Shown here piece after piece: positions 43,058-51,511 of a stretch of 64,000 nt of DNA. The stretch is taken from NCBI GenBank assembly GCA_903821995.1, contig CAIJNI010000031.1, positions 1 to 64,000 of the forward strand. Reading direction: 5' to 3'. This DNA comes from an uncultured beta proteobacterium. GTDB taxonomy: Bacteria; Pseudomonadota; Gammaproteobacteria; Burkholderiales; Burkholderiaceae. A program made the position numbers and the translations under genes. The notes under the pieces are model-generated. The model had not been told where the DNA came from. It did not search any database and saw nothing but the letters and a program-made list of their open reading frames with translations. The number at the start of each line of letters is the position of its first letter. Position 1 is the first letter of the stretch.

Positions 43058-43291
43058 AGATATTTCTCCGGATTGTGATGATGAATGAGGGACATATTGT
43101 GGGTATATTGATTTATATTCACTATTTGGTTACAAATACAGTCTTGGTGTGTTGATTCTAGGACTTTTCTCTACTTTTGATTTCTGGAATTAAGTGTGTG
43201 TTTCTAAGTTAATATTGTATAGGTTTTGAGCGAGAATTTTTTATTAAACTTCTAGACATATTCGGCAATATTGGAATATTATACTATTATT

Positions 43292-43756
43292 ATGAAGCTA
43301 GATAAAATAGATTTACATATACTAGAGGTATTACAGCAAGATAGTACTCTTGCTGTTTCTGTCATTTCTGAGAAAGTAGGCCTGTCTTCTACACCCTGTT
43401 GGCGCAGGATCCAAGCTCTTGAGAATGAAGGTTACATTCGTAAAAAAGTAGCTCTATTAGACCCTAAAATGTTAAATGTTGGGGTCACTGTTTTTGTCTC
43501 CATTAAAACAAGTGGGCATAATCAAGCTTGGTTAGATAAATTCCAATCTGCAGTCATGAAAATTTCCGAAGTAGTTGAGTTCTACCGAATGAGTGGTGAT
43601 GTAGACTATTTACTTCGAGTTGTAGTTCCTGATATTGCTGGTTATGATGCTGTGTATAAAAAATTAATTACGATTGCAGATATCTTTGACATTAGTTCAA
43701 GTTTTGCAATGGAACAAATTAAATATACAACTGCGCTTCCCTTAAATTTTGTTTAA
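43292..43756 (+). CDS. Lrp/AsnC family transcriptional regulator
   Basis: A 154-residue DNA-binding regulator. The N-terminal winged helix-turn-helix is ISEKVGLSSTPCWRRIQALENEG, and the C-terminal RAM ligand-binding domain ends with MEQIKYTTALPL. The conserved SGDVDYLLRVVVPDIAGYD is seen near residue 100. It typically senses an amino acid or a related metabolite and forms octamers. I chose the ATG at 43292. A TATACT at 43280-43285 sits just six bases upstream, suggesting a leaderless mRNA with no ribosome-binding site. It is positioned to control the downstream Bug-UbiD-GGT genes and perhaps the divergent dehydrogenase operon. Confidence 0.92.
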   Translation: MKLDKIDLHILEVLQQDSTLAVSVISEKVGLSSTPCWRRIQALENEGYIRKKVALLDPKMLNVGVTVFVSIKTSGHNQAWLDKFQSAVMKISEVVEFYRMSGDVDYLLRVVVPDIAGYDAVYKKLITIADIFDISSSFAMEQIKYTTALPLNFV

Positions 43757-43810
43757 TGATCTTAGCCCCACACTTGTGCAACTTAAAAAAATCAAATGAA
43801 AGTTAGGATT

Positions 43811-43824
43811 ACATTCATGAATGT
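43811..43824. promoter_or_regulatory. 14-bp perfect palindrome before the Bug-UbiD-GGT genes
   Basis: ACATTCATGAATGT reads identically on both strands. It lies 40 bp before the Bug start and 54 bp after the AsnC-type regulator's stop. The size and symmetry fit a Lrp/AsnC binding site (typically about 15 bp), so it is a natural operator candidate for the adjacent regulator. No other copy was noticed. Confidence 0.45.
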
Positions 43825-43863
43825 CGGATCACCACATCATGAAATGTTAAAGGAGCAATAAAT

Positions 43864-44859
43864 ATGAAAGATAGCCTAAGAAAATCGCTCATAAGAATTA
43901 TCCCATTTATTTTTTTAGGACTTGGCATATATGCTATTCAGGTAGTTCAAGCTCAAAATCAAACTTACCCCAATAAACCCATTCGGATTATTGTTCCCTT
44001 TCCCCCTGGAGGGCAAGCTGATATGGTGGCTCGTTTACTAGCAGAGAAACTCACTGTGATGACTAAACAGCCTGCATTTGTAGAAAACAAAGTTGGAGCC
44101 AATGGTGTTATTGCGACGAGTTTTGTTATAAATTCTCCACCGGATGGGTACACACTCATGTTGTTACCATCTGGTGTAGTAGCAGCTGATAGTATGCAAG
44201 TTAAAGTTTCATATAACTTTGCTCAGGATTTATCAGGTGTCGCAGGATTAGCGAGTTATCCACTTGTTCTAGTATCTAACCCAACAACTAAATTGACTAA
44301 GGTCTCTCAATTAATTGCGCTTGCAAAAGAAAAACCTGAGGTATTAAATTATGCCTCTGGCGGAGCTGGAGGGGGCGCACATCTAGCTGCAGAGGCTTTT
44401 AAAATGGAGACTGGGACTAAAATTACGCATATCCCCTACAAGGGAACTGGCCCAGCGGTCACGGATACGCTTGGCGGACAAGTATCAATTATGTTTGCTT
44501 CTCTACCCTCTGTGATTCAATACATCAAAGCTGGAAAGCTAAATGCCTTGGCTGTGACCACTAAAGTCCGCACTCCAATGTTGCCAGATGTCCCAACTTT
44601 ATCAGAAAGTGGCTTGCCAAATTTTGAGATTAATTCTTGGACAGGTGTTGTTGTTCCAAGTGCAACGCCTAAAGAGATAAAATCTTTTTTAAATAATGCG
44701 ATCTCAAGTATTTTAAAAATGCCCGAATTTACAGACTCGATAAAATTAGAGGGTGGAAATCCGATGCCGATGAATGATAAACAGTTTAATGATTTTATTC
44801 ATCTTGAATTAGTGAGATGGGCAAAAGTAGTAAAAGATTCTGGTGCAAAAATTGAATAA
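43864..44859 (+). CDS. Bug-type (TctC-like) periplasmic solute-binding protein
   Basis: A 331-residue Bug protein. The signal peptide (about residues 1-30) ends in VVQAQ. Then come TYPNKPIRIIVPFPPGGQAD, ENKVGANGVIATS (an unusual variant of the GAGG motif) and PPDGYTLML. An excellent AAAGGAG precedes the ATG. It is the first gene of a Bug-UbiD-GGT series and probably imports the aromatic or conjugated acid that those enzymes degrade. Confidence 0.92.
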   Translation: MKDSLRKSLIRIIPFIFLGLGIYAIQVVQAQNQTYPNKPIRIIVPFPPGGQADMVARLLAEKLTVMTKQPAFVENKVGANGVIATSFVINSPPDGYTLMLLPSGVVAADSMQVKVSYNFAQDLSGVAGLASYPLVLVSNPTTKLTKVSQLIALAKEKPEVLNYASGGAGGGAHLAAEAFKMETGTKITHIPYKGTGPAVTDTLGGQVSIMFASLPSVIQYIKAGKLNALAVTTKVRTPMLPDVPTLSESGLPNFEINSWTGVVVPSATPKEIKSFLNNAISSILKMPEFTDSIKLEGGNPMPMNDKQFNDFIHLELVRWAKVVKDSGAKIE

Positions 44860-44886
44860 CAAACGAGATATAAGAGAAAGAAAATT

Positions 44887-46494
44887 ATGAATCAATCAGC
44901 GATCCCATTCACCGAAGATTTACGTCAATTTACAGAGCGGTTAAGAAAAGAAGGTGAACTGATTGATATGCATCAAGCGGTTGATATTAGGCATATTGCC
45001 ACTCTGGTAGATCAATCTGATAAGGCCATTTTATTTCATAAGGTCATTGGATATGATATTCCTGTCCTATCAGGAATTGTCAGAACTCAAAAGCGCGCTG
45101 TGATGTCAGTGGGTTGTGAAACTTTTAGAGAGATAGAAGATAAACTACAAAAGGGAATCAGTAATCCTATAGCGCCTAACAGAGTTAACACATCTTCGAC
45201 TGAAGAAATCATTTGGACAGGTGATGAAGTTGATTTATTTAAGTTGCCTATTCCGATGAGTTCTGTATACGACGGCGGTCCAATGATTACGGCTGGAGTT
45301 GTGATTGCTAAGGACCCAGAATATGGGATCAATACCGGTGTTTACCGCTTTATTGTTAAAGAGAAAAATTTAACGGGTATTGACATCGTCACTCCAAACA
45401 ATATGCGTATGTTTGCGCAACGAGCTTATGAAGCAGGTCGTCCATGTCCAATCTCTATTTCTATTGGTACACATCCAATGGAAGTTTTAGGTGCTGGATT
45501 TAGAGCGCCTATTGGTGTTGACGAAATGGGTATTGCTGGAGGCATTCGTGGTTGTCCGGTTAATTTAGGTCAATGTAAGACTATTGATATGCCGTACATT
45601 GCAGATAGTGAAATTGTGTTAGAGGGGGAAATTTTACCTGTGGGTTGGACTCAACCTGAGGGAAGATTCGGAGAGTTCACTGGGCTCATGGGAGGTCTTC
45701 ATTGGAATCCTGTGGTCAAAATAAAAGCGATTATGATGCGCAAAAATCCAATGTTTTATTTTTTGCACATGCCTTGGGAAAACACCTGGTTAGCTGCGCC
45801 AACTCGTTATCAATCTATTCGTCAGGCGCTTAAGACTGCTGGAATTCAAGTGAAAGATATTAACGTCACATTGGGTGGTAGGGCTTTTTGGCATGCTGTG
45901 ATTTCGATTAAGAAACAAGCAGGTGAAGGTAAGAATGCTTTATTAGCTGCCTTATCTGTCATGGATCTTAAGCATATTGTTATTGTCGATGATGACATTG
46001 ATGTATTTAACCCTACAGAAGTTGAGTGGGCTATTGCAACACGGGTACAGGGTGATCGTGATGTGATTGTCATACCAGGTGCAAGAGCTAAGCCATTAGA
46101 TCCTAGCTTATACATCACTCACGGACAAGTTCCAACAGGGGCTAAAGTAGGGATTGATGCAACGATTGGGGAGGGTATTCCTAAAGAAAGATTTGAAAGA
46201 ATTTCTTATGCCTATGCCGAGCGAGCTAAGATTGCTGATTATGAATCTGGTAAGGCTGATCCTATTGTGATTTCTCAACCTAATAGTGAAAAAGAGTTAG
46301 CTGACAAAATCATTGCGGCAATTGAAGTGACTCCAATTTATTATTCAGAATTGGCTGAAAAGTTTTCTGATTATGATTTTCCTACGATTGCAAGAACTTT
46401 TGGATTTTTACATTCTTCAGGAAAGCTTTGGCAAGATCCCCGCGGTAGACTGTGTTTAAAAGATTCAAAATTTGCAGCCAAGTTACCGACCTAA
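44887..46494 (+). CDS. UbiD-family prenylated-FMN decarboxylase
   Basis: A 535-residue cytoplasmic enzyme of the UbiD superfamily, which uses prenylated FMN to (de)carboxylate aromatic or alpha,beta-unsaturated acids. Support includes RAPIGVDEMGIAGGIRG, the active-site segment QPEGRFGEFTGLMGG with its Glu residues, and HMPWENTWLAAPTRYQSIRQ. Length is normal (about 500-540). The cofactor maker UbiX is encoded at 50170-50793. It is linked here to a Bug gene and a GGT-like gene rather than to ubiquinone genes, so a catabolic role is more likely than ubiquinone synthesis. Confidence 0.93.
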   Translation: MNQSAIPFTEDLRQFTERLRKEGELIDMHQAVDIRHIATLVDQSDKAILFHKVIGYDIPVLSGIVRTQKRAVMSVGCETFREIEDKLQKGISNPIAPNRVNTSSTEEIIWTGDEVDLFKLPIPMSSVYDGGPMITAGVVIAKDPEYGINTGVYRFIVKEKNLTGIDIVTPNNMRMFAQRAYEAGRPCPISISIGTHPMEVLGAGFRAPIGVDEMGIAGGIRGCPVNLGQCKTIDMPYIADSEIVLEGEILPVGWTQPEGRFGEFTGLMGGLHWNPVVKIKAIMMRKNPMFYFLHMPWENTWLAAPTRYQSIRQALKTAGIQVKDINVTLGGRAFWHAVISIKKQAGEGKNALLAALSVMDLKHIVIVDDDIDVFNPTEVEWAIATRVQGDRDVIVIPGARAKPLDPSLYITHGQVPTGAKVGIDATIGEGIPKERFERISYAYAERAKIADYESGKADPIVISQPNSEKELADKIIAAIEVTPIYYSELAEKFSDYDFPTIARTFGFLHSSGKLWQDPRGRLCLKDSKFAAKLPT

Positions 46495-46499
46495 TCATT

Positions 46500-46532
46500 G
46501 AAGCAGTAATTTTATATTGAGATTACTGCTTC
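46500..46532. terminator. Hairpin between the UbiD and GGT-like genes
   Basis: GAAGCAGTAAT (46500-46510) pairs exactly with ATTACTGCTTC (46522-46532) around an 11-base loop, six bases after the ubiD-family stop. No T-tract follows, so it may reduce rather than stop transcription into the next gene. Confidence 0.45.
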
Positions 46533-46570
46533 TAATGCCCATCATAAATAAGAATAACTGAGTCTAACTA

Positions 46571-48220
46571 ATGAAATTTGATTGGAATAACCCTTATCCG
46601 ACTATTCGTATGCCCGTCATGGGACGAAATGTAGTTTCAACTTCTCATCCCTACGCCGCACAGGCCGGACTTAAAATTTTGCAACAAGGGGGCAATGCCA
46701 TTGATGCAGCTATTGCAGCAGCAGCAGCTTTGATGATTGTTGAGCCAGTTTCTAATGGACTTGGGAGTGATTGTTTTGCGATTGTGTGGGACGGTAAAGA
46801 GTTACATGGCTTAAATGCATCTGGAGTAGCTCCTCAAGCTTGGAGTCCTGAATACTATGCAAAAAAATATGGTATGACTGCATCTGGGGTAGCTAATCGA
46901 CCCATGCGGGGTTGGGATACTGTTACTGTACCTGGTGCGATTGCTGGTTGGGAAGCATTACATCAACGGTTCGGTTCATTAAGCCTTGGTGACATACTTC
47001 ACCCTGCGATTGAAGTTGCAGAAAAAGGTTATGCTCTACAACCAATTTTGCAACATAAATGGGCGGCAGCGGCAAATGAATTAAAGGACTTTCCTGGGTA
47101 TGCACAAGCTTTTTTACCCAATGGTAGAGCACCCTTAGTGGGTGAGCGCTTTTGTTTTCCTGCCGCAGCAAGAACACTAAAGATGCTGGTAAAAAATGGC
47201 TTTCGGGATTTTTATGAAGGTGAGATTGCTAAGGTGATTACCGACTATTCACAAGTTGGTGGCGGTGCAATGACAATCGGCGATCTAAAAAATTACCAAT
47301 GTGACTGGGTCAAGACTATCTATCAGAAGATCAAAGGTTCTGATGGAAAGAATTATCAAATACATGAAATTCCACCGAGTGGACAGGGTATTGGTGCGTT
47401 AATTGCTTTAGGCATCTTAGAGAATTTTGATTTATCAAGTTTTCCAATTGATAGTGTAGAGAGTCAGCATATACAAATTGAAGCCATGAAATTGGCATTT
47501 GCAGATGTATATCAGTACGTTGCTGATCCGCGTTCAATGGTAGTTACACCAGAGCAAATGCTGAATTCAAATTATTTAGCTGAGCGTGCAAAGCTGATTG
47601 ACCCATCTAAAGCAACGCACTTTGAGTGTGGAATGCCAGGCTCAGGCGGAACGGTATATTTATCGGTCGCTGATGAACAGGGAAGGATGGTCTCATTTAT
47701 TCAAAGCAATTATATGGGGTTTGGTTCAGGGGTAGTTGTTCCTGACTGGGGTATTAGTTTACAAAATAGAGGGTATGGCTTCTCGATGGACCCTAAGTCA
47801 ACCAACGTAGTGGCAGGTGGTAAGCGTCCATTTCATACGATTATTCCTGCTTTTTTGATGCGTGAAGAAGCTGGTGGAGTTGTTCCTCAAATGAGCTTTG
47901 GTGTCATGGGTGGTGATATGCAGCCTCAGGGACATTTACAAACCATTCTTAGAATGCTCAAGTATGGTCAGCAACCACAGGCAGCATGCGATGCTCCTCG
48001 TTGGAAGGTCAACAAAGATTTTACTTTAGATGTTGAGTCCAATTTAGATTCAAAAACTGTTGAAGGCTTAAAAAATAAAGGACATATTCTTAAAAAGATT
48101 GATGACCCTTATATGGATTTTGGATCTGGGCAGTTTATTTGGAGACTTTCAGACGATCTCCAAGACGGTTATGTTGCTGCTAGTGATAGTCGGCGAGATG
48201 GTTTGGCTGCAGCCTATTAG
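46571..48220 (+). CDS. Gamma-glutamyltransferase-family Ntn hydrolase, cytosolic
   Basis: A 549-residue Ntn hydrolase precursor of the GGT family. Self-cleavage at the catalytic Thr361 (GSGGTVYLSVADEQGRM) should yield large and small subunits. Conserved elements are STSHPYAAQAGLKILQQGGN, DAAIAAAAALMIVEPVSNGL and the FGSGVVVPD segment. There is no signal peptide, unlike periplasmic GGT. Signal-less members include oxamate amidohydrolase (HpxW), so an amide hydrolase acting inside the cell is plausible. It follows the UbiD-family gene on the same strand and may act on a glutamyl-conjugated substrate. Confidence 0.9.
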   Translation: MKFDWNNPYPTIRMPVMGRNVVSTSHPYAAQAGLKILQQGGNAIDAAIAAAAALMIVEPVSNGLGSDCFAIVWDGKELHGLNASGVAPQAWSPEYYAKKYGMTASGVANRPMRGWDTVTVPGAIAGWEALHQRFGSLSLGDILHPAIEVAEKGYALQPILQHKWAAAANELKDFPGYAQAFLPNGRAPLVGERFCFPAAARTLKMLVKNGFRDFYEGEIAKVITDYSQVGGGAMTIGDLKNYQCDWVKTIYQKIKGSDGKNYQIHEIPPSGQGIGALIALGILENFDLSSFPIDSVESQHIQIEAMKLAFADVYQYVADPRSMVVTPEQMLNSNYLAERAKLIDPSKATHFECGMPGSGGTVYLSVADEQGRMVSFIQSNYMGFGSGVVVPDWGISLQNRGYGFSMDPKSTNVVAGGKRPFHTIIPAFLMREEAGGVVPQMSFGVMGGDMQPQGHLQTILRMLKYGQQPQAACDAPRWKVNKDFTLDVESNLDSKTVEGLKNKGHILKKIDDPYMDFGSGQFIWRLSDDLQDGYVAASDSRRDGLAAAY

Positions 48221-48230
48221 CTGCGGAGTA

Positions 48231-49217
48231 TTAATCCAACTGCTTTAGGCGGCCCTCTTTAACGAGTTTTGCCCAGCGTGCTATATCAGCTTGAAACCAC
48301 TTATCGAACTCGACTCCAGGACCTGGAAGAGGTGTTGCACCAACGGCTATTAAGCGTTCTTTCACTGCTGGACTTTTTAGGGCTTGAAGCACAGCTTGCT
48401 CTAATTTTTTAGCAATTGGTGCTGGGACATCAACTGGCGCAAAAAAACCAAACCAAGTACCAAATTCAAAGCCTGGATATCCTTGTTCAGAGATTGTTGG
48501 CACATCTGGTAGTAATTTTGAGCGTTGTGGAGAGGTAATTGCGATTGCTCGAACATTTCCACCTTGAACTTGAGGAAGTGAAGAACCCATGACATCAATT
48601 AAGGTGGTAATTCTTCCTGCAATTAAGTCAGGATAAACAGCCCCACTTCCCTTGTAGGGTACGTGGGTCATTTCAATACCACTGATGGATTTAATGAGTT
48701 CTCCGACCAAATGGCTACCGGTATTGTTTCCAGAGGATCCAAAGCTTGCTTGAACTTGATTGGACTTAACTGCTGCAATAAATTCAGGAAGTGTTTTATA
48801 AGGCGATTGGCTAGATACGAGCATGAGACTGGGGATAGAGCCCACGCCAGCGATCGCTTGAAGATCCTTTTTCGGATCAAAGTTAAGTTTTGTGAGGCTT
48901 GGGCTTGTTGCTAAACTAACAGAAGCAAACAAGAAAGAGTATCCATCTGGGCGTGCAATCTTGGCTATGTATTCAGCACCGATATTGCCACCTGCGCCTG
49001 GTTTAAGGCTAACGATTACGCTTTGTCCTAAGACTTTTCCCATCTCATCTGCAATCACCCGCCCAAGAACATCAGCTGATCCCCCAGCAGCATATGGGAT
49101 AACCATTTCGATGGTGTGAGTGGGAAATTCCGCAGCATAGACTGGCTGTGAGCTGATAGAGATAAAGCCAATAAGGTTAGCCAGAATGATGATAGTGAGC
49201 TTGAATATTTTGTTCAT
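48231..49217 (-). CDS. Bug-type (TctC-like) periplasmic solute-binding protein
   Basis: A 328-residue Bug protein. The signal peptide (about residues 1-29) ends in VYAAE. It is followed by FPTHTIEMVIPYAAGGSADV, LKPGAGGNIGAEY and ARPDGYSFLFA. It converges with the GGT-like gene, 10 bp between stops. Its likely partner is the upstream glyoxalase-like gene. No tctAB genes are present. Confidence 0.92.
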   Translation of the reverse strand: MNKIFKLTIIILANLIGFISISSQPVYAAEFPTHTIEMVIPYAAGGSADVLGRVIADEMGKVLGQSVIVSLKPGAGGNIGAEYIAKIARPDGYSFLFASVSLATSPSLTKLNFDPKKDLQAIAGVGSIPSLMLVSSQSPYKTLPEFIAAVKSNQVQASFGSSGNNTGSHLVGELIKSISGIEMTHVPYKGSGAVYPDLIAGRITTLIDVMGSSLPQVQGGNVRAIAITSPQRSKLLPDVPTISEQGYPGFEFGTWFGFFAPVDVPAPIAKKLEQAVLQALKSPAVKERLIAVGATPLPGPGVEFDKWFQADIARWAKLVKEGRLKQLD

Positions 49218-49249
49218 ATATAGATTCTATTGCAAATTGATTCTGTTTG

Positions 49250-49999
49250 TTAAACCGAATCACAAAGTTGGTGATTCAAAATAATCTCGCTATTTCCTGA
49301 GGCATGAGTGCCACTAAGTAACTGATTGTTAATGCTGACTTCAGAAATTTTGCTCAGGTGAAGGCTAGCATTCTCACGGATGATTAATTTGCAGTTAAGA
49401 AGTGTTAAGTGGTGCTCATGTTTATTTTTTAAAATATGAGTTGGAGTTAACTGTAATAGTTGAGAAAAAATGTCACTAGTTGTATTTAATTCATGGGTCT
49501 CTATGGTGATTTCTTTTAAATGATTCGTTGAATTAGGATGTTTAAGCACTGCATCGAACCATAAAAATTGAGGTGTGAGGTGTTCGCAGAAATAGATTCT
49601 GACTCCTGGAATTGGTTGATTGCTAAACCGTACGGTCTTAAATTGGGCTAATTCTATTTTGCCATTGACGAGAGCTGGGCGGGATAAATCTTGAACTGGA
49701 TTTACTGAAAATCCGGTATTTTGAAGATCTTTAAAACATTGATCAGCATCGGTAGTCCTAAAGACTAGGGCGTCTAAGCCCATGGCTAAATCAGCAATTT
49801 CTTTTCGCTCAGGTATTGTGCCTTCTTCCCAACCTAAGATTTCAACATAAGCATTTGATTGCATAGCGAGTTGATTGCATGAACCTAGATTATGTTTGGC
49901 CATCGGGGTGAGATGAAACCCAAGGTTTTCAAGGTGTTTAGCCATTTTTGAAATTTTATCTCGCGCGATAATCACAAGATGATCGAATTCGTAAGGCAT
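49250..49999 (-). CDS. Glyoxalase-like (VOC superfamily) protein
   Basis: A 249-residue protein with a VOC/glyoxalase-like fold (Glyoxalase_3 type). The first module opens with YEFDHLVIIARDKISKMAKH and a YVEILGW strand; a second pairs HLKEITIETHEL with a later strand. Possible metal ligands are the early His, the Glu of VEIL, and later His and Glu residues. The reaction is unknown; relatives are dioxygenases, isomerases or binding proteins. I chose ATG 49999 rather than a TTG four codons upstream. It is followed by the Bug gene after 32 bp. Confidence 0.78.
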   Translation of the reverse strand: MPYEFDHLVIIARDKISKMAKHLENLGFHLTPMAKHNLGSCNQLAMQSNAYVEILGWEEGTIPERKEIADLAMGLDALVFRTTDADQCFKDLQNTGFSVNPVQDLSRPALVNGKIELAQFKTVRFSNQPIPGVRIYFCEHLTPQFLWFDAVLKHPNSTNHLKEITIETHELNTTSDIFSQLLQLTPTHILKNKHEHHLTLLNCKLIIRENASLHLSKISEVSINNQLLSGTHASGNSEIILNHQLCDSV

Positions 50000-50169
50000 G
50001 ATGTTTTCCAATAAACTGATGAGATATGAGTATATTAGACCTTTTTATTAATTCACCACATAGGATTCATGAGTTCATATCAATGTTAGAATTAATAACT
50101 ACACTGAGATCTCTTAACCCAGTTGGACTAAGAGAATTAACCTTAAATGCTTGCTAAGATAAATCCAAT

Positions 50170-50793
50170 ATGAGTCAAAGTAATACTAATCAAAATTTAA
50201 CTACTGAAGCACCAAAGCGTTTAATCGTAGGAATTAGTGGGGCCTCAGGGATTGTCTATGGAGTTAGTATTTTGAGAGCGTTGCAAGCTACCTCAATAGA
50301 AACTCATCTGGTCATGACTGAATCAGCGCGATTAACCTTAGCCTCGGAAATGGATCTGACTGTGAAGGACGTTGAAGCAATGGCGACTGAAGTTCATCAC
50401 ATTAAAAATATTGGAGCCACTATTGCATCAGGATCCTTTAAAACGATGGGCATGGTTGTTGCACCATGCTCTATTCGCTCTTTATCTGAAATTGCTTACG
50501 GAGCAACGACAAGTTTATTATCCAGAGCTGCCGATGTTGTTCTTAAAGAAAGACGCCGACTTGTTCTCATGGTCAGAGAAACACCATTGCATATTGGTCA
50601 CTTGCGAACGATGGTGCAAGCAACTGAAAATGGAGCGATTATTATGCCTCCTGTCCCCGCTTTTTATGCCAACCCTAAAAGTTTAGAAGAAATGGTTGAT
50701 CATTCTGTAGGTAGATGCCTAGACCTTTTTGAGATAGATGTGAATTTGACTAAGCGTTGGCAGGGTATTGGTGTTAAGTCGAGTGCTTCATAG
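50170..50793 (+). CDS. ubiX: UbiX flavin prenyltransferase
   Basis: A 207-residue enzyme that adds dimethylallyl to FMN to give the prenylated-FMN cofactor of UbiD decarboxylases. The flavin-binding motif is VGISGASGIVYGVSILRAL (residues 22-40). Other hallmarks are TESARLTLASEM, VVAPCSIRSLSEIAYG and LVLMVRETPLHIGHLRTM. It lies 3.7 kb from the UbiD-family gene at 44887, so the cofactor maker and user are close but not in one operon. Length is normal. Confidence 0.93.
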   Translation: MSQSNTNQNLTTEAPKRLIVGISGASGIVYGVSILRALQATSIETHLVMTESARLTLASEMDLTVKDVEAMATEVHHIKNIGATIASGSFKTMGMVVAPCSIRSLSEIAYGATTSLLSRAADVVLKERRRLVLMVRETPLHIGHLRTMVQATENGAIIMPPVPAFYANPKSLEEMVDHSVGRCLDLFEIDVNLTKRWQGIGVKSSAS

Positions 50794-50813
50794 ACCTACT
50801 TTAATTGACTATC

Positions 50814-51104
50814 ATGCAAAAAAATACTTTATTTATTTACTATAAACTTCTGCCAAGTCTTGGGAGTGAGACTAGAAAATCTCTAACCCAACTATTTGAT
50901 GACGTCTTAAAGCATCATCCTGGAATTTCATTAGAGGTAATGAAAAGACCCGATTTGAACTCAGAGGGGCAAGAGACCTGGATGGAAATATACCGTCATA
51001 AAGACGGTATATCCGAAGCATTAATTCATGAAATTAATACTTGCGCGCAAAAGCATGGATTACCAATGCCACGCAAGTCAGAGTTTTTTATTCCACTCGA
51101 TTAA
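50814..51104 (+). CDS. DUF4936-like small protein
   Basis: A 96-residue protein with the pattern of the betaproteobacterial DUF4936 family: an opening LFIYYKLLPS strand, a central KRPDLNSEGQETWMEIYR (Trp-Met-Glu-Tyr-like core), and a C-terminal FFIPL. The function of the family is unknown. It lies 20 bp after ubiX on the same strand, so it may be co-transcribed. I prefer the ATG at 50814 over a TTG at 50805. The 10-bp perfect inverted repeat at 50988-50997 and 51003-51012 lies inside this gene. Confidence 0.7.
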   Translation: MQKNTLFIYYKLLPSLGSETRKSLTQLFDDVLKHHPGISLEVMKRPDLNSEGQETWMEIYRHKDGISEALIHEINTCAQKHGLPMPRKSEFFIPLD

Positions 51105-51111
51105 TTACAAC

Positions 51112-51438
51112 TTACTTTAAAGCAGAGTAGCTAGTGGGTTTTAAAATAGAATTCTCAACATTTGAGACGAGTGTGCCGCTTTTTTCTGTTTCTGCTTTAG
51201 CTTCGATCCATTCTTTATCAGCATAAAAGGTATTCCATTTATGCTCGCGGTCAGCGAGGCTATCCCAAGCGAGCATATAGGTTAGTTTTTGACTACTTGT
51301 GCCGATGAGATCAGTCCAGAACCCTACTTGTTTAATCTGATGTTTATCCCATATTTTTAGAGTGACATCTTCAAATCGTTTGATGAGATCAGGAAGTCGT
51401 CCTGGCATTGCGTAATACACTCTTAATTCATAAATCAT
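51112..51438 (-). CDS. NIPSNAP family protein
   Basis: A 108-residue ferredoxin-like alpha/beta protein of the NIPSNAP family. It starts with MIYELRVYYAMPGRLPDLIK and has LTYMLAWDSLADREHKWNTF at the centre, both characteristic. The function is unclear in bacteria; members often lie near catabolic genes. AGGAG five bases before the second ATG (51438) favours that start over 51441. It is convergent with the DUF4936-like gene. Confidence 0.88.
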   Translation of the reverse strand: MIYELRVYYAMPGRLPDLIKRFEDVTLKIWDKHQIKQVGFWTDLIGTSSQKLTYMLAWDSLADREHKWNTFYADKEWIEAKAETEKSGTLVSNVENSILKPTSYSALK

Positions 51439-51511
51439 CATATCTCCTAAGTTATTGTTATTTTTTAAATCTTACACTAAGACTGAAAGAAGCTTGGTTA
51501 AATTGAAAAAT

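Noticed and set aside
50988-51012. Ten-base perfect inverted repeat with a five-base loop
   Set aside because: It lies inside the DUF4936-like coding sequence, without a T-tract; codon content explains it well enough, so it is not called as a terminator.
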